NCBI RefSeq assembly: GCF_021155765.1
Contig: NC_060112.1
Location: forward strand, 23,710,501 to 23,774,500
Reading direction: 5' to 3'
DNA: 64,000 nt
Source: Diprion similis
Taxonomy: Eukaryota; Arthropoda; Insecta; Hymenoptera; Diprionidae
This document shows, in pieces, positions 55,350 to 64,000 of this stretch. Position numbers and translations under genes: made by a program. A model generated the notes under the pieces. The model was not told the origin of the DNA and made no database searches. It saw only the letters and a list, made by a program, of their open reading frames with translations. The stretch's first letter is position 1; every line of letters begins with the position of its first letter.

Positions 55350-55355
55350 AATAAA
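55350..55355 (+). terminator. Poly(A) signal of EIF2B3
   Basis: AATAAA 57 bases after the EIF2B3 stop codon. Confidence 0.55.
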
Positions 55356-55579
55356 TAATTTGTTTACTTCTAATTATCCGTTATTGCTAATTGATCATTC
55401 AAGTATTCTAATATGACGTGGACACTATTTCCCACAGGAAACATGGATTGTTCTTCTAGTGCTTAGCAACCGACATTCGAGTAGAAAAAAAGAACTCAAA
55501 TAGTGAGAAACTAACATGAGTGGATAAATACAGCCTATTTTTTTTCTATTTTCACCAGGTGAATAAATGGCGTTTAAAC

Positions 55580-56086
55580 TGATGCTGTACGATTTAGCCA
55601 GTCAAAACAGTTAACTTGGCCAATTAGCTGAAAGTTAGCTGGCTAAAGTAATTAGCCGTCCACAATAGTTGACTGATTACACGGCTAAGCCGGCCAAAAA
55701 TACCAAAAATTATTCTAAGGTATGCAGACCTTAGTAAATGACAAGTATCACAATTTGACGAATGTTAATTTTTATTCTTAGCTTAGCTGATTATTATTGA
55801 TTGATCAACTTTTTAGGTACCTTGAAGAATTAGATGACAATAATTCTGTAAGGTGAATATAATAAAGCTTATTCCAGTTGCAAGTTCTAATCTGAAAGCT
55901 GAAAAATTTACTTGCTCGTTAGTTATGTAACATACATTTTTAGGTTTAACCGGCTAAAACGAACTGATTAGCTAATCTTTGCCGGCTAAGTCGGTTAACC
56001 GGCTAATTGTTTTAGCCAACTAACTTCCAGCTAATTAGCTCGGTTAAATGTCTTGACCGACTAATCCGGGGAGTCGTACAGCACTA
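55580..56086. mobile_element. hAT-like fold-back element with 8-bp target duplication
   Basis: The left end reads TGATGCTGTACGA and the right end, reverse-complemented, TAGTGCTGTACGA. The arms pair imperfectly over 150 bases or more (for example AATTAGCTGAAAGTTAGCTG against AATTAGCTGGAAGTTAGTTG). GTTTAAAC lies at 55572-55579 and again at 56087-56094, directly abutting the ends: a perfect 8-bp duplication, the hallmark of hAT transposition. It is 507 bp and non-coding, with many GGCTAA/TTAGCC blocks. Confidence 0.8.
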
Positions 56087-56282
56087 GTTTAAACCGTTTC
56101 TTAAAAGGTACTGTTCGCGATCGGAGGAAATTTCAAACTTACGCGGGCTTTATCTGGCATAGGCTTTATTATACCCAGACTACTGACTCGGACCTTGATA
56201 AAATATTTTCAATCTTGAGACAACGGAAGGCAGCGGATGTTTTTGAAATGGAAATAAATATCAAATTCAGGAACACGCACGT

Positions 56283-56293
56283 CTCTTCTTTTC
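56283..56293 (+). promoter_or_regulatory. Polypyrimidine initiator (TCT/TOP-type) of RpL37
   Basis: CTCTTCTTTTC lies 20 bases before the RpL37 start codon. Insect ribosomal protein genes commonly start transcription within such a pyrimidine tract, giving 5' TOP mRNAs under TOR control. The start site is inferred, not measured. Confidence 0.5.
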
Positions 56294-56312
56294 AAGTGAA
56301 CCTTCGTGCAAG

Positions 56313-57436
56313 ATGGTGAGCGTGTATTTTATAAATTCAAATCCAGTTATTTAAAAGCAATCCGTATTTCAATGAGTGACAAATGATTATCTACAACTCC
56401 CAAACACTTTGTTGTGCGAAAATAATTTCGTAGTTCCCTTGTCAACTTTCCGTAAATGAGAGATTGTTTAACGCTACTTAGTAGGGGAGGTTAGGATCCT
56501 GTTTGTGTGCAGTTACATGCGGTGTTTTCTTCTGACAGAATTATTCAGGATCTCCATACGGTAGTTCTGTGCAAATACTGCGTCTATTTACGTTTTACAA
56601 TTTTCATTACAGACGAAGGGAACATCCAGCTTTGGTAAAAGGCGTAATAAGACGCACACTCTGTGCAGGAGATGTGGACGTAGCTCATACCACATCCAAA
56701 AGTCGCAATGCGCTCAGTGTGGATATCCTCAGAGAAAGATGCGATCATGTAAGTTTCTGACCATTCGTTGAAAGTTTTTCCCCGTGAACAGTTCTAGAAA
56801 AGTAATTCTACTCCGAACTCGTAAGCTTCCTCATAAATATCGTTTGAGAGAATCACTGTTAATTTGTGTAATCATGTGACTTATATCTTTGTGTTTTTAT
56901 TATTATTTTTATTATTGTGTTTTTTTTTTTTTTTTTAATTCAGAATTGAATGGCTAAATATGCCTTTTAATTTATTCAACTAATTCTCACTCACATGTGG
57001 TAACGTAGATAGTTACTATATAACGATCGTCACCTTAAAAAAAATAATTAGTGTTTTTAGCAATTTTATCAGATGGACACATTTGTTTTTACTGAATGTA
57101 ATTCGAACTCATACCAGCTCCATTTACTCACGATCTTTTTTTTTCAAAGATAACTGGTCAATCAAAGCCAAAAGGAGGAAGACTACTGGAACAGGCCGCA
57201 TGCGTCACCTTAAGATCGTTCGACGCAAGTTCAAGTAAGTTTATACCTATTCTTTGGCAAATAATAATCGACATTGCAAAACTTGGATCAATCAAATTTG
57301 AAACAAAATCAATGTATTTCAATTGGTATACTACGTTTCTTATTCTTAGATTTTATTGTTACAATACCTTTTCTTTTATTGCAGGAACGGCTTCAGGGAA
57401 GGTGTACCCAAGCCCAAGGCTGTTGCTGCCAAGTAA
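56313..57436 (+). CDS. RpL37: Ribosomal protein L37 (eL37)
   Basis: Four exons: 56313-56315, 56613-56748, 57150-57234, 57385-57436. Phases close to give 91 residues, close to the usual 92-97. The first coding exon is the ATG alone. The rest reads [20 protein letters not shown], then [20 protein letters not shown], holding the four zinc-finger cysteines (CxxC and CxxC), then [20 protein letters not shown] and a basic C-terminus ending [10 protein letters not shown]. Known role: structural zinc-binding protein of the 60S subunit that contacts 5.8S/28S rRNA. Lys/Arg-rich throughout. A TOP-like tract precedes the start. Confidence 0.98.
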
Positions 57437-58433
57437 TTTACAAAAACCTTATTTAAGACTTGTGAAAACTTCGAAAATTCTAAGACCTAATAAACAGCTT
57501 GAACTTTATATAAAAGCTTATTTCTTTATACAAATAGATCGCTATAAAGTATAAAGCTGATAAAACCTATGCTGATATTCCAAACAATACGGTAGTTTAT
57601 GAAAGGAGTTTGAAACACATCAATGTAAGCTTGAAAAACTAACTCAAGGTCTCATAACACATCGTAAAAGGAGTCGATTTTCAGAGGAATTTGACACAGT
57701 TTATTAAATATTAGTTTCAGAATGTGATAGTAAATGATGCTACATTCTGGTTTATTTAAATAAGGCATACAATTCAGAAATCTCCAATAAACATACCAAA
57801 GTAATATTGTTTCAGCAATTCAAAGCAAGCAGACATGAAGCTGTAGGATTCCCGTACAAAACTGCGATTTTCTCTCTCTTGCCTCATAATCGACAAAATC
57901 GAGATCGCGGTGAAAAAGTAACAACTTGTGGATGCATTTGTCATGCCAAAAACTACAAGTTTCAGTGGGTGATAGAAATAATGATGATCGTCCTTGGCGC
58001 GAACGCGCAAACGCGGCATTTTTGACAGCGATTCCGAGTCTATTTAGCGACGCTCTCTTGCAGAGATATCTTAGTAAGATTCAGTTTTTGGCGCGAGATG
58101 GAACATATGAGTTATCCTGTGTGTTACATAATCATATAACGCTAAAATTCAACAACCTCAAAACGTTATGACACACCAAATTCAGCTAATTTTTTCTCTA
58201 CGCAAACACCAAAAAATTAAGAACCATATCAGATAACACAGGCTTATAAAATAAAAATAAATCTTGTTACCCTTGTCTCTACCCTTGTGTATTCAGATAA
58301 GCCAACAAAGTTTGAATCTATTCCAACTGACATCAGCTACAACAACCCTTTACAAATAAAAAATTATGCAGTCCATCACATAGTACTGGGAGATATATCA
58401 ATCATTTGAAAATCTCACTGGACAGCTAGGTAA
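57437..58433. other. Spacer between RpL37 and MPV17L2-like gene
   Basis: It holds the RpL37 3' end (poly(A) signal at 57489-57494) and the promoter of the next gene. Overlapping open frames on both strands at 57774-58171 (up to 81 codons) match no family I know and were not called. Confidence 0.55.
57489..57494 (+). terminator. Poly(A) signal of RpL37
   Basis: AATAAA 53 bases after the RpL37 stop codon. Confidence 0.7.
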
Positions 58434-59782
58434 ATGGGTATACTTGGAAAGTTGTTTGGTACGTATAATGAGTTGTATTGTTACCATTTGTCTCTTAGTT
58501 TGTTACCTAATACAAGCAGTAACCTTGCATCTTTTTTGGCAATGAACAACTCTTCTAAATGTGAGTCGAGGCCATAAGGATGTAATTGTAATAACCAAAT
58601 GTGTAATGAATCGTATTCTGGAGATTAAAATTAGGTTTGATATATAGTTAAAAGTTTCACTCATTAAAAATTTTTTTTTCCAATGATTGACATTTAATTT
58701 GAAATTTAACATGACACATTTAAATGTACATTTGAGTAATAGTTTGGCTTGACTCAATAAATATTTCTATTTCTCTTAAGAAATCGAAATCTTCTTATGT
58801 GACAAACTTTGTTCTTCAGGAAAGTACCTGTTAGTAACAAATACTGTGAGTTGCGGTTTAATGATGGGATTCGGCGATCTTTTCCAACAGGGACATGAGC
58901 ATTGGAAACAACGCAGCAGGAACGAAAGCCTTTCCTCACAGAGGGGAAAGTCGTTACAGCTTGATACAGAAACTAAAAGAGATAATGAAATAAACTCAAT
59001 CACTCTACCTGATATTGACGATAATGATAAAAAATATGTCCACGATTACATACGAACTAAAAATATGATTACAGTAGGCAGTATACAGGGTCCATTTCAT
59101 CACTACTTTTATGCAATATTAGAACGTACGATTCCAAAAAAAGATGCAGTTTCCTTAGTCAAGAAAATACTTGCAGACCAATTGATCGCCAGCCCTGCAT
59201 GTCTTGCAATTTTTTTCTGTGGTCTTGGAGTTCTGGAGCATAATGAAATGGGAAGTATCCAGAATGAAGTTGCATTAAAATTTTTGGATACCTGGAAGGT
59301 AAACACTTTGGAAACATCCAATAGAAATCTGTTAAGCTTAAAAAGGAATACACGTTGATATTGAATTTGGAAATCTGGTCTGCCAGTATTTAAATGTTAT
59401 TGATCAACCAAAACTTATGATGTGTTGATATTACATTCTTCCAGATTGACTGGTGCTTCTGGCCTCCTGTACAATTTATTAATTTCTTACTGGTTCCTAT
59501 ACAGTATCGTGTGATCTATACAAATCTAATGACTATGATCTACGACACATTTTTATCGTATATAAGATACGTAAGTAGATCAATCATCACATCACTATGG
59601 AAAAGAGAATGAACAGTAGCTAGACAAGCTGACATATTCCATTAATCTTAAAATCGTTAGATTTGCACTGTATATTTGTTTGATGGTGAACTATATTTTC
59701 TCCCAACTTTTTTGCAATTGCCCCTTTATCTTCATTCTTTCTTTTTTCTCTTTCTCCGTTGCAGGATGCAGAATACGACTGA
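58434..59782 (+). CDS. MPV17L2: Mpv17/PMP22 family protein, MPV17L2-like
   Basis: Four exons: 58434-58458, 58820-59298, 59445-59570, 59765-59782. Phases close to give 215 residues. The 8-codon first exon (MGILGKLF) joins GKYLLVTNTVSCGLMMGFGD and LFQQ, matching the N-terminus of MPV17L2 (LLVTNTLGCG in human, as I recall). The middle has ITVGSIQGPFHHYFYAILER, and the third exon has the family signature IDWCFWPPVQFINFLLVPIQ then YRVIYTNL. Four hydrophobic segments are expected, as in the family. Known for human MPV17L2: a mitochondrial inner-membrane protein linked to mitoribosome assembly; other family members are peroxisomal or mitochondrial. The last exon encodes only DAEYD, so the C-terminal junction is the least certain part. 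Confidence 0.9.
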
Positions 59783-61021
59783 TTAATGAACAAATCATCA
59801 GCAAGTGGGCTTACAAGTAAAATAAGTGACGTGTTGAAAAAACCAAAAAAAAAAAAAAGCATGTATACGTATAAACAATAACGCTATAAAAATACACAGA
59901 AATTATTACATGTCTAATCGAATGAGTGTTTTTAGTTCAAAATCCATGTAAATACAGGTGATAAGCAGATATGTTGTTATTTAAAAATAAATAAGAATAA
60001 TTTTTGAAATGTCACTAGTATTTGAGATGTATGTACTATTTGATTTTCCTTATTTTGTTTGACGTTTGGCAACAAGAATAGAGACAATCCATCTAGCCAG
60101 TTGCCAGTAAGCAAATATAACTATCCATATAAATATAACTAATTATTTATATAAAATAAAATATATATAACTATCAACAACAATGTATTTAACGATAAGT
60201 GTGCACGTCAACGCAGGTGGATGGGAATAGTATGCCCCACAGATGATATATGTAAACACAAATTAAAGACATGACGAGTACAAATATTAAGGGGGTGTCC
60301 TGGTCGATTTCGGCATCGACATATATATCTCCAAATATACAAGTCGACGTATCTCCAACACAAAAGGGCTTAACAGCCCTATTCTATACGCATTTCTGAA
60401 CAAAAACACTCCAATGAATTTTTATTTGACGCACAAATAAAGAAATGGCACGGATTCTACGAAATCGCAATAACAAATTCATAGAATTCATGCCATTTCT
60501 TTATTTCTGTGTTAAATGATAACGTATTGGAGTGTTTTGGTTCAGCATTACGTATAGAATGGGACTATTGAGCCCTTTTTCACATTTGAAGATATTTGGA
60601 GATATAATATACATAAAGTCGAATTCCACCAGTGCATCCCATAAACCAAAATTAAACACAGTTGCATTTACAGACAGGCCTTGAAATACACGTGATAAGC
60701 AACGTATAGATGACGTGAGTGAGAATAGGAAACAAAACAACCGACTCGAAAAAAAATTATATTTAAAAACGCCCTCCACGTGGCATCCAAGGAGTATTTT
60801 TGAAGTGACCATGGGAGTCGCTAAAATCAGCCACGAAGAAGCCAGCGCACCTACAATCGGTCTAGATTGTGGCACCCCTGTTCCGATCTGTCGGTAGAGA
60901 AGTATCGATACTTGTCCCGTGACGTCATAAAGCCAATATGGCAGGACCACACTTACGATTAGCTGCCTGCACCGCCTGCACCACTGTGATCTGAAGTGGG
61001 CAGAAGGGCTGAGGGGCAACT
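59783..61021. other. Spacer between MPV17L2-like gene and GAK
   Basis: It holds the MPV17L2-like 3' UTR, an AT-rich stretch, a fold-back element at 60291-60640 and the GAK promoter and leader. A 172-codon minus-strand open frame (60501-61019) overlaps the fold-back arm and lacks protein-family resemblance. Confidence 0.6.
60291..60640. mobile_element. Fold-back element upstream of GAK
   Basis: The arms are inverted copies. The left has AACACTCCAATG, GGGCTTAACAGCCC and AAAGAAATGGCA, and the right has the complementary TGCCATTTCTTT, GGAGTGTTTTGG and ATTGAGCCC blocks. The centre is near 60455. The left end is GGGGGTGTCCTGGTCGA and the right end, reversed, GGGATGCACTGGTGGA. TTAA precedes the left end (60287-60290); the right flank is ATAA, so a TTAA duplication (piggyBac-like) is possible but damaged. 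It is 350 bp and non-coding. The right end lies about 380 bases before the GAK start codon. Confidence 0.65.
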
Positions 61022-64000
61022 ATGTCAGATTATTTTAGATCTGCCCTTGGCTATTTAAACGGAGGAACGAATTCCGACGAATACGTTGGCCAGTCAATTG
61101 AAATTAACAATGTAAAGCTACGGGTGACACGACTGCTTGCCGAGGGTGAGCAAATCTCCCTGTCAAATCCGCCTACTTTTTCTCATAGTTGTACACGTAT
61201 CTTTCACATCTTTTTTTTCGTTTCACCTGAATTAATAATGCCACGTGAAATAGATCATCTTATGAATAGCTAACCCTTATTTCAACCCAATTTCATACTT
61301 ATTATCTACTTTTAAGTCTCATCTTTTTTGTCTAAATAAATCAATGGCTATATCTACTTGTTGACATCTGTCAAATGTCGGTTTGACAGGTGGATGGGCA
61401 ATGGTGTATGCTGTAGAGGATGTGGCGACGGGAAAGGAATATGCTCTAAAGGTAAAAGATAGTTTTATTCAGCTTTATTTTTTATCTCTTATTGTATTAC
61501 CTTTAAATATCACTTAGTACTCTACTGAATCCCTGTTTGCAATTTTGTCTTACATTTGGTAGGATGTATATTGATATAACTTTATCAGTAAATCTCGACT
61601 TGTCAAATGACACTATGTAAAATTATTCGAAACATTGTCCAATTTCTCCACAACGATGAAGTTTGCACATTCAACTCGAAGTTACAGCTACTTTAATTTA
61701 TGATCCGTTTTTTTATTTTTTACCTCGGCAGAAACTCCTTGCAGTGGATGACGAGGCAAATCGCATAATCATTCAAGAAATAGATACCCTGAAAAAATTA
61801 TCAGGCCATCAAAATATTATACAATACTTATGCGCTCAGCGAGTTCAGCGAGAAGATCAAAAAAGCTGTGAATACTTATTGGTAACAGAATTATGCAGCG
61901 CAGGAACGATAGCCGATCTTCTGCGAAATGTACCTGCGAATACTCTAACTCTGGCTCAAATATGTCGTATAGCTTACCAAGCGACAAGAGCTGTTCACCA
62001 TATGCATGCTCAACCAGAGCCGATTATACATAGAGACATAAAACTAGAAAATTTTTTAATTGGAGCTAACGGGCTGATAAAATTATGTGACTTTGGAAGC
62101 GCGACTACTCAGCAGATATTACCCGACCCCTCTTGGAGCGCACAGAGGCGTTCTATGCTTGAAGAACAAATGGCAAAGTTTACAACACCGATGTATAGAG
62201 CTCCTGAGATTATGGATACGTGGAATAATGAGCCCATAGGTCCCCCGGTCGACTGTTGGGCTCTTGGATGTGTACTTTATGCTCTTGTTACTCTGCGACA
62301 TCCATTTCCAGATAGTAACAAATTGGCTATAGTTAATGCAAGGTATCCTCCGCTACCGCCCAACCCACGTCTGGCCTGTTTTCATGATCTCATAAAGGGG
62401 TGCCTGCAACCTTCGCCTGTCCAACGAATGACGACTGCTACATTACTGGAACGTCTTGCTGCTATTGCTGAGTCCAATTCTTTTGACCCGCGGGAATCAG
62501 CGAACATTGAACCGCTTACTGCAGCCAAACCTTCGCCACCTCCGAGACCCTTGCCCCCGCCAGTCGTTCCTCCACCTAGGCCCTCTCCGCCTCCAGCAGT
62601 CCCTCCGTCGAGACCTCCTCCAGCACAACCTTTGCCTTCCAGGTCAGCAGCAGCCCCACCTTCTGGTTTATTTAGCTCGTTGCGAGGTGGAGCTGGAAGT
62701 ATTCTTCGAAATTTAAAGGATACCTCAAATAAGGTGATGCAAACGGTTCAGCAGAGTATGGCAAGGACCGAGCTGGATGCGAGTTACTTGACGTCTCGCA
62801 TATTGATTATGCCATACCCAGCAGATGGAATTGAATCTGCATATCGATCTAACCACGTTGAAGATGTCAGAGCCTTTCTTCAAGCTAGACATCCACCCCC
62901 GGCTAAAATACAATTATACAACTTATCCAGGGGACGACCAAACTCAGCTAGACTCCCAGGAAAACACATCGATTGCTCCTTCGTCTTTGCTGCTCCCGAA
63001 TCAAACACACCGCTTCTCTCAGCTCTCTACCAACTATGCCAAGACATATATCGATATTTGGATGCTGATTTTAATCACGTTGTCGTTATATATTGCACAG
63101 TACGTGTAGCTCTCAATATTTTCCATCCATATCTACTTCTTTCTCCGAATGCTACATAGACTTTCCAATTATTTAACAATTCATTTCAATAAAAATTATT
63201 TTTCTTTACAGGATGGTTATCGTGCAAGTGCTACAGTTGCATGTGCGCTGCTTCTCTATTCCGGAGCATTGGCAACATGTGAAGAAGCTATAGCATTATT
63301 TACGACTCGTCGTTGTCAGGCTCCACTGTTGCAACCATCAGAACTTCGAAGTTTGAATTACATGAAGTCACTCGCTCGAGGCATCTGTCCCCATACTAAA
63401 CCAATTTCACTACGATCTCTCCTACTGCAACCAGTACCTCTTTTTACTCGGGCACGAGATGGTTGCCGCCCTTATGTAGAAATTTACAGTGGAGGGACAT
63501 TGGTATTCTCAACCCGACGACCTGATTACGAGGATATGAAATTGTTTGGTGTCATGGAAGGAAAGGTAATTCTGGTATTGGGAGATGCAATGGTGAAAGG
63601 AGATGTCACCGTGGCCGTATTTCACGCTCGTCAACAGTTGGGAAGAATTATGGGTATCAAAATTGCATCCATGCAATTTCATACAGGATATGTATCACCA
63701 GAAGAAAGTGTTATAATTTTCGAAAAACGGGATCTTGACGACGTCCCGGATCTTGGAGGAAGATTCAAAGTCACCCTGAACATAAACGTGACCGATGGTC
63801 CTGTAAAATCTATTGCTGCTCCAGCTCCATGGGATGAAGATTCGTCTGCAAAACCTATTCCCGACCCACTGTTTGGTTCCACTCTTGAAATGGAAGAAAC
63901 TCTAGAAAATTTCCGAACAAATGTACCCGTGGCGGAAATCTCTCAACAAATCCCCACGGCTCAATTAGCAGTTGAAAATCCTGATGAGAGTGAGTGCTAC
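61022..64000 (+). CDS. GAK: Cyclin-G-associated kinase / auxilin (GAK), 5' part
   Basis: Exons 61022-61145, 61390-61451, 61732-63099 and 63212 to about 63989, where a GTGAGT donor is seen; the gene continues past the right edge. About 777 residues are visible. The N-terminus is a numb-associated-family kinase domain: the glycine-loop region at about 39-50, YALK with Lys62, HRD at 162-164 (HRDIKLEN), DFG at 182-184 (CDFGSATT), then WSAQRRSMLEEQMAKFTTPM and YRAPEIMD. All catalytic residues are present. A Pro-rich linker (about residues 300-350) follows. Then come the PTEN-like phosphatase fold (SRILIMPYPADGIESAYRSN, with YCTDGYRASA at the pseudo-active site, where the usual HCxxGxxR is changed) and a C2 domain (GCRPYVEIYSGG, MQFHTGYVSPEESV). 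The clathrin-binding and J domains expected next lie outside. Known role: clathrin uncoating with Hsc70 and phosphorylation of AP adaptor mu subunits. Confidence 0.95.

Larger units (their letters stand above)
55294..56312. other. Spacer between EIF2B3 and RpL37
   Basis: It contains the EIF2B3 3' UTR with a poly(A) signal at 55350-55355, a hAT-like fold-back at 55580-56086 and the RpL37 promoter. No gene was recognised. Confidence 0.7.

Noticed and set aside
57774-58171. Overlapping 72- to 81-codon open frames on both strands after RpL37
   Set aside because: No family match and no coherent exon structure; mutual overlap on both strands suggests chance.
58434-58458. Doubt whether the 8-codon first exon of the MPV17L2-like gene is real
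   Set aside because: Kept: the GTACGT donor phase joins exactly to the GKYLLVTNT stretch, which matches the known N-terminal region, and no better start exists in the second exon.
60501-61019. 172-codon minus-strand open frame upstream of GAK
   Set aside because: About 140 bases of it are the arm of a fold-back element, and the rest is GAK leader on the opposite strand; composition is not protein-like.

Overview
This window is nuclear DNA from an insect. Genes have introns with GT-AG splice sites, the intergenic DNA is AT-rich, and short TTAGG-type repeats occur. Gene content suggests Hymenoptera or a similar holometabolous order, but the species cannot be fixed from the sequence. All identifications rest on reading translated exons against remembered protein families; no database search was run. 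Exon boundaries were placed by hand, checking that splice phases close without stops.

Layout. Bases 1-6047 hold no recognisable coding exon, only homopolymer tracts and diverged repeats; they are probably upstream or intronic DNA of the first gene. Bases 6048-16529 (+) carry ten exons of a class B GPCR most like the vertebrate parathyroid hormone receptor; its first exon(s) were not found. Next is a divergent pair: SCO1 (18572-20167, -), a mitochondrial copper chaperone, and GNL3/nucleostemin (20985-23778, +), a nucleolar GTPase. COPG (24397-28007, -) encodes coatomer subunit gamma. From 28731 to 43832 there is a tandem array on the minus strand of five intact prostaglandin reductase 1-like (PTGR1) genes with one shared four-exon structure, plus decayed last-exon remnants. 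RICTOR (44678-50857, -), an mTORC2 subunit, follows. Then on the plus strand come EIF2B3 (53507-55293), RpL37 (56313-57436), an MPV17L2-like gene (58434-59782) and the 5' part of GAK (61022 to the right edge).

Apart from the PTGR1 array and the receptor, these are unrelated housekeeping genes (copper delivery, ribosome biogenesis and translation, COPI and clathrin traffic, TOR signalling). The array is the lineage-specific part and most likely serves NADPH-dependent reduction of reactive enones and enals.

Non-coding structure. The spacers and introns carry several palindromic or terminal-inverted-repeat elements: two copies of one fold-back family (37595-37979, 51790-52155), a hAT-like fold-back with an 8-bp target duplication (55580-56086), a TA-flanked fold-back in a PTGR1 intron (34848-35602), a fold-back upstream of GAK (60291-60640), a pogo-like MITE (24083-24276), a two-copy TIR element in receptor introns, and a possible tRNA-derived SINE. 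I see no CRISPR array, rRNA or clear functional tRNA. I did not find a convincing new multigene system; the fold-back elements and the PTGR1 array are the best leads.
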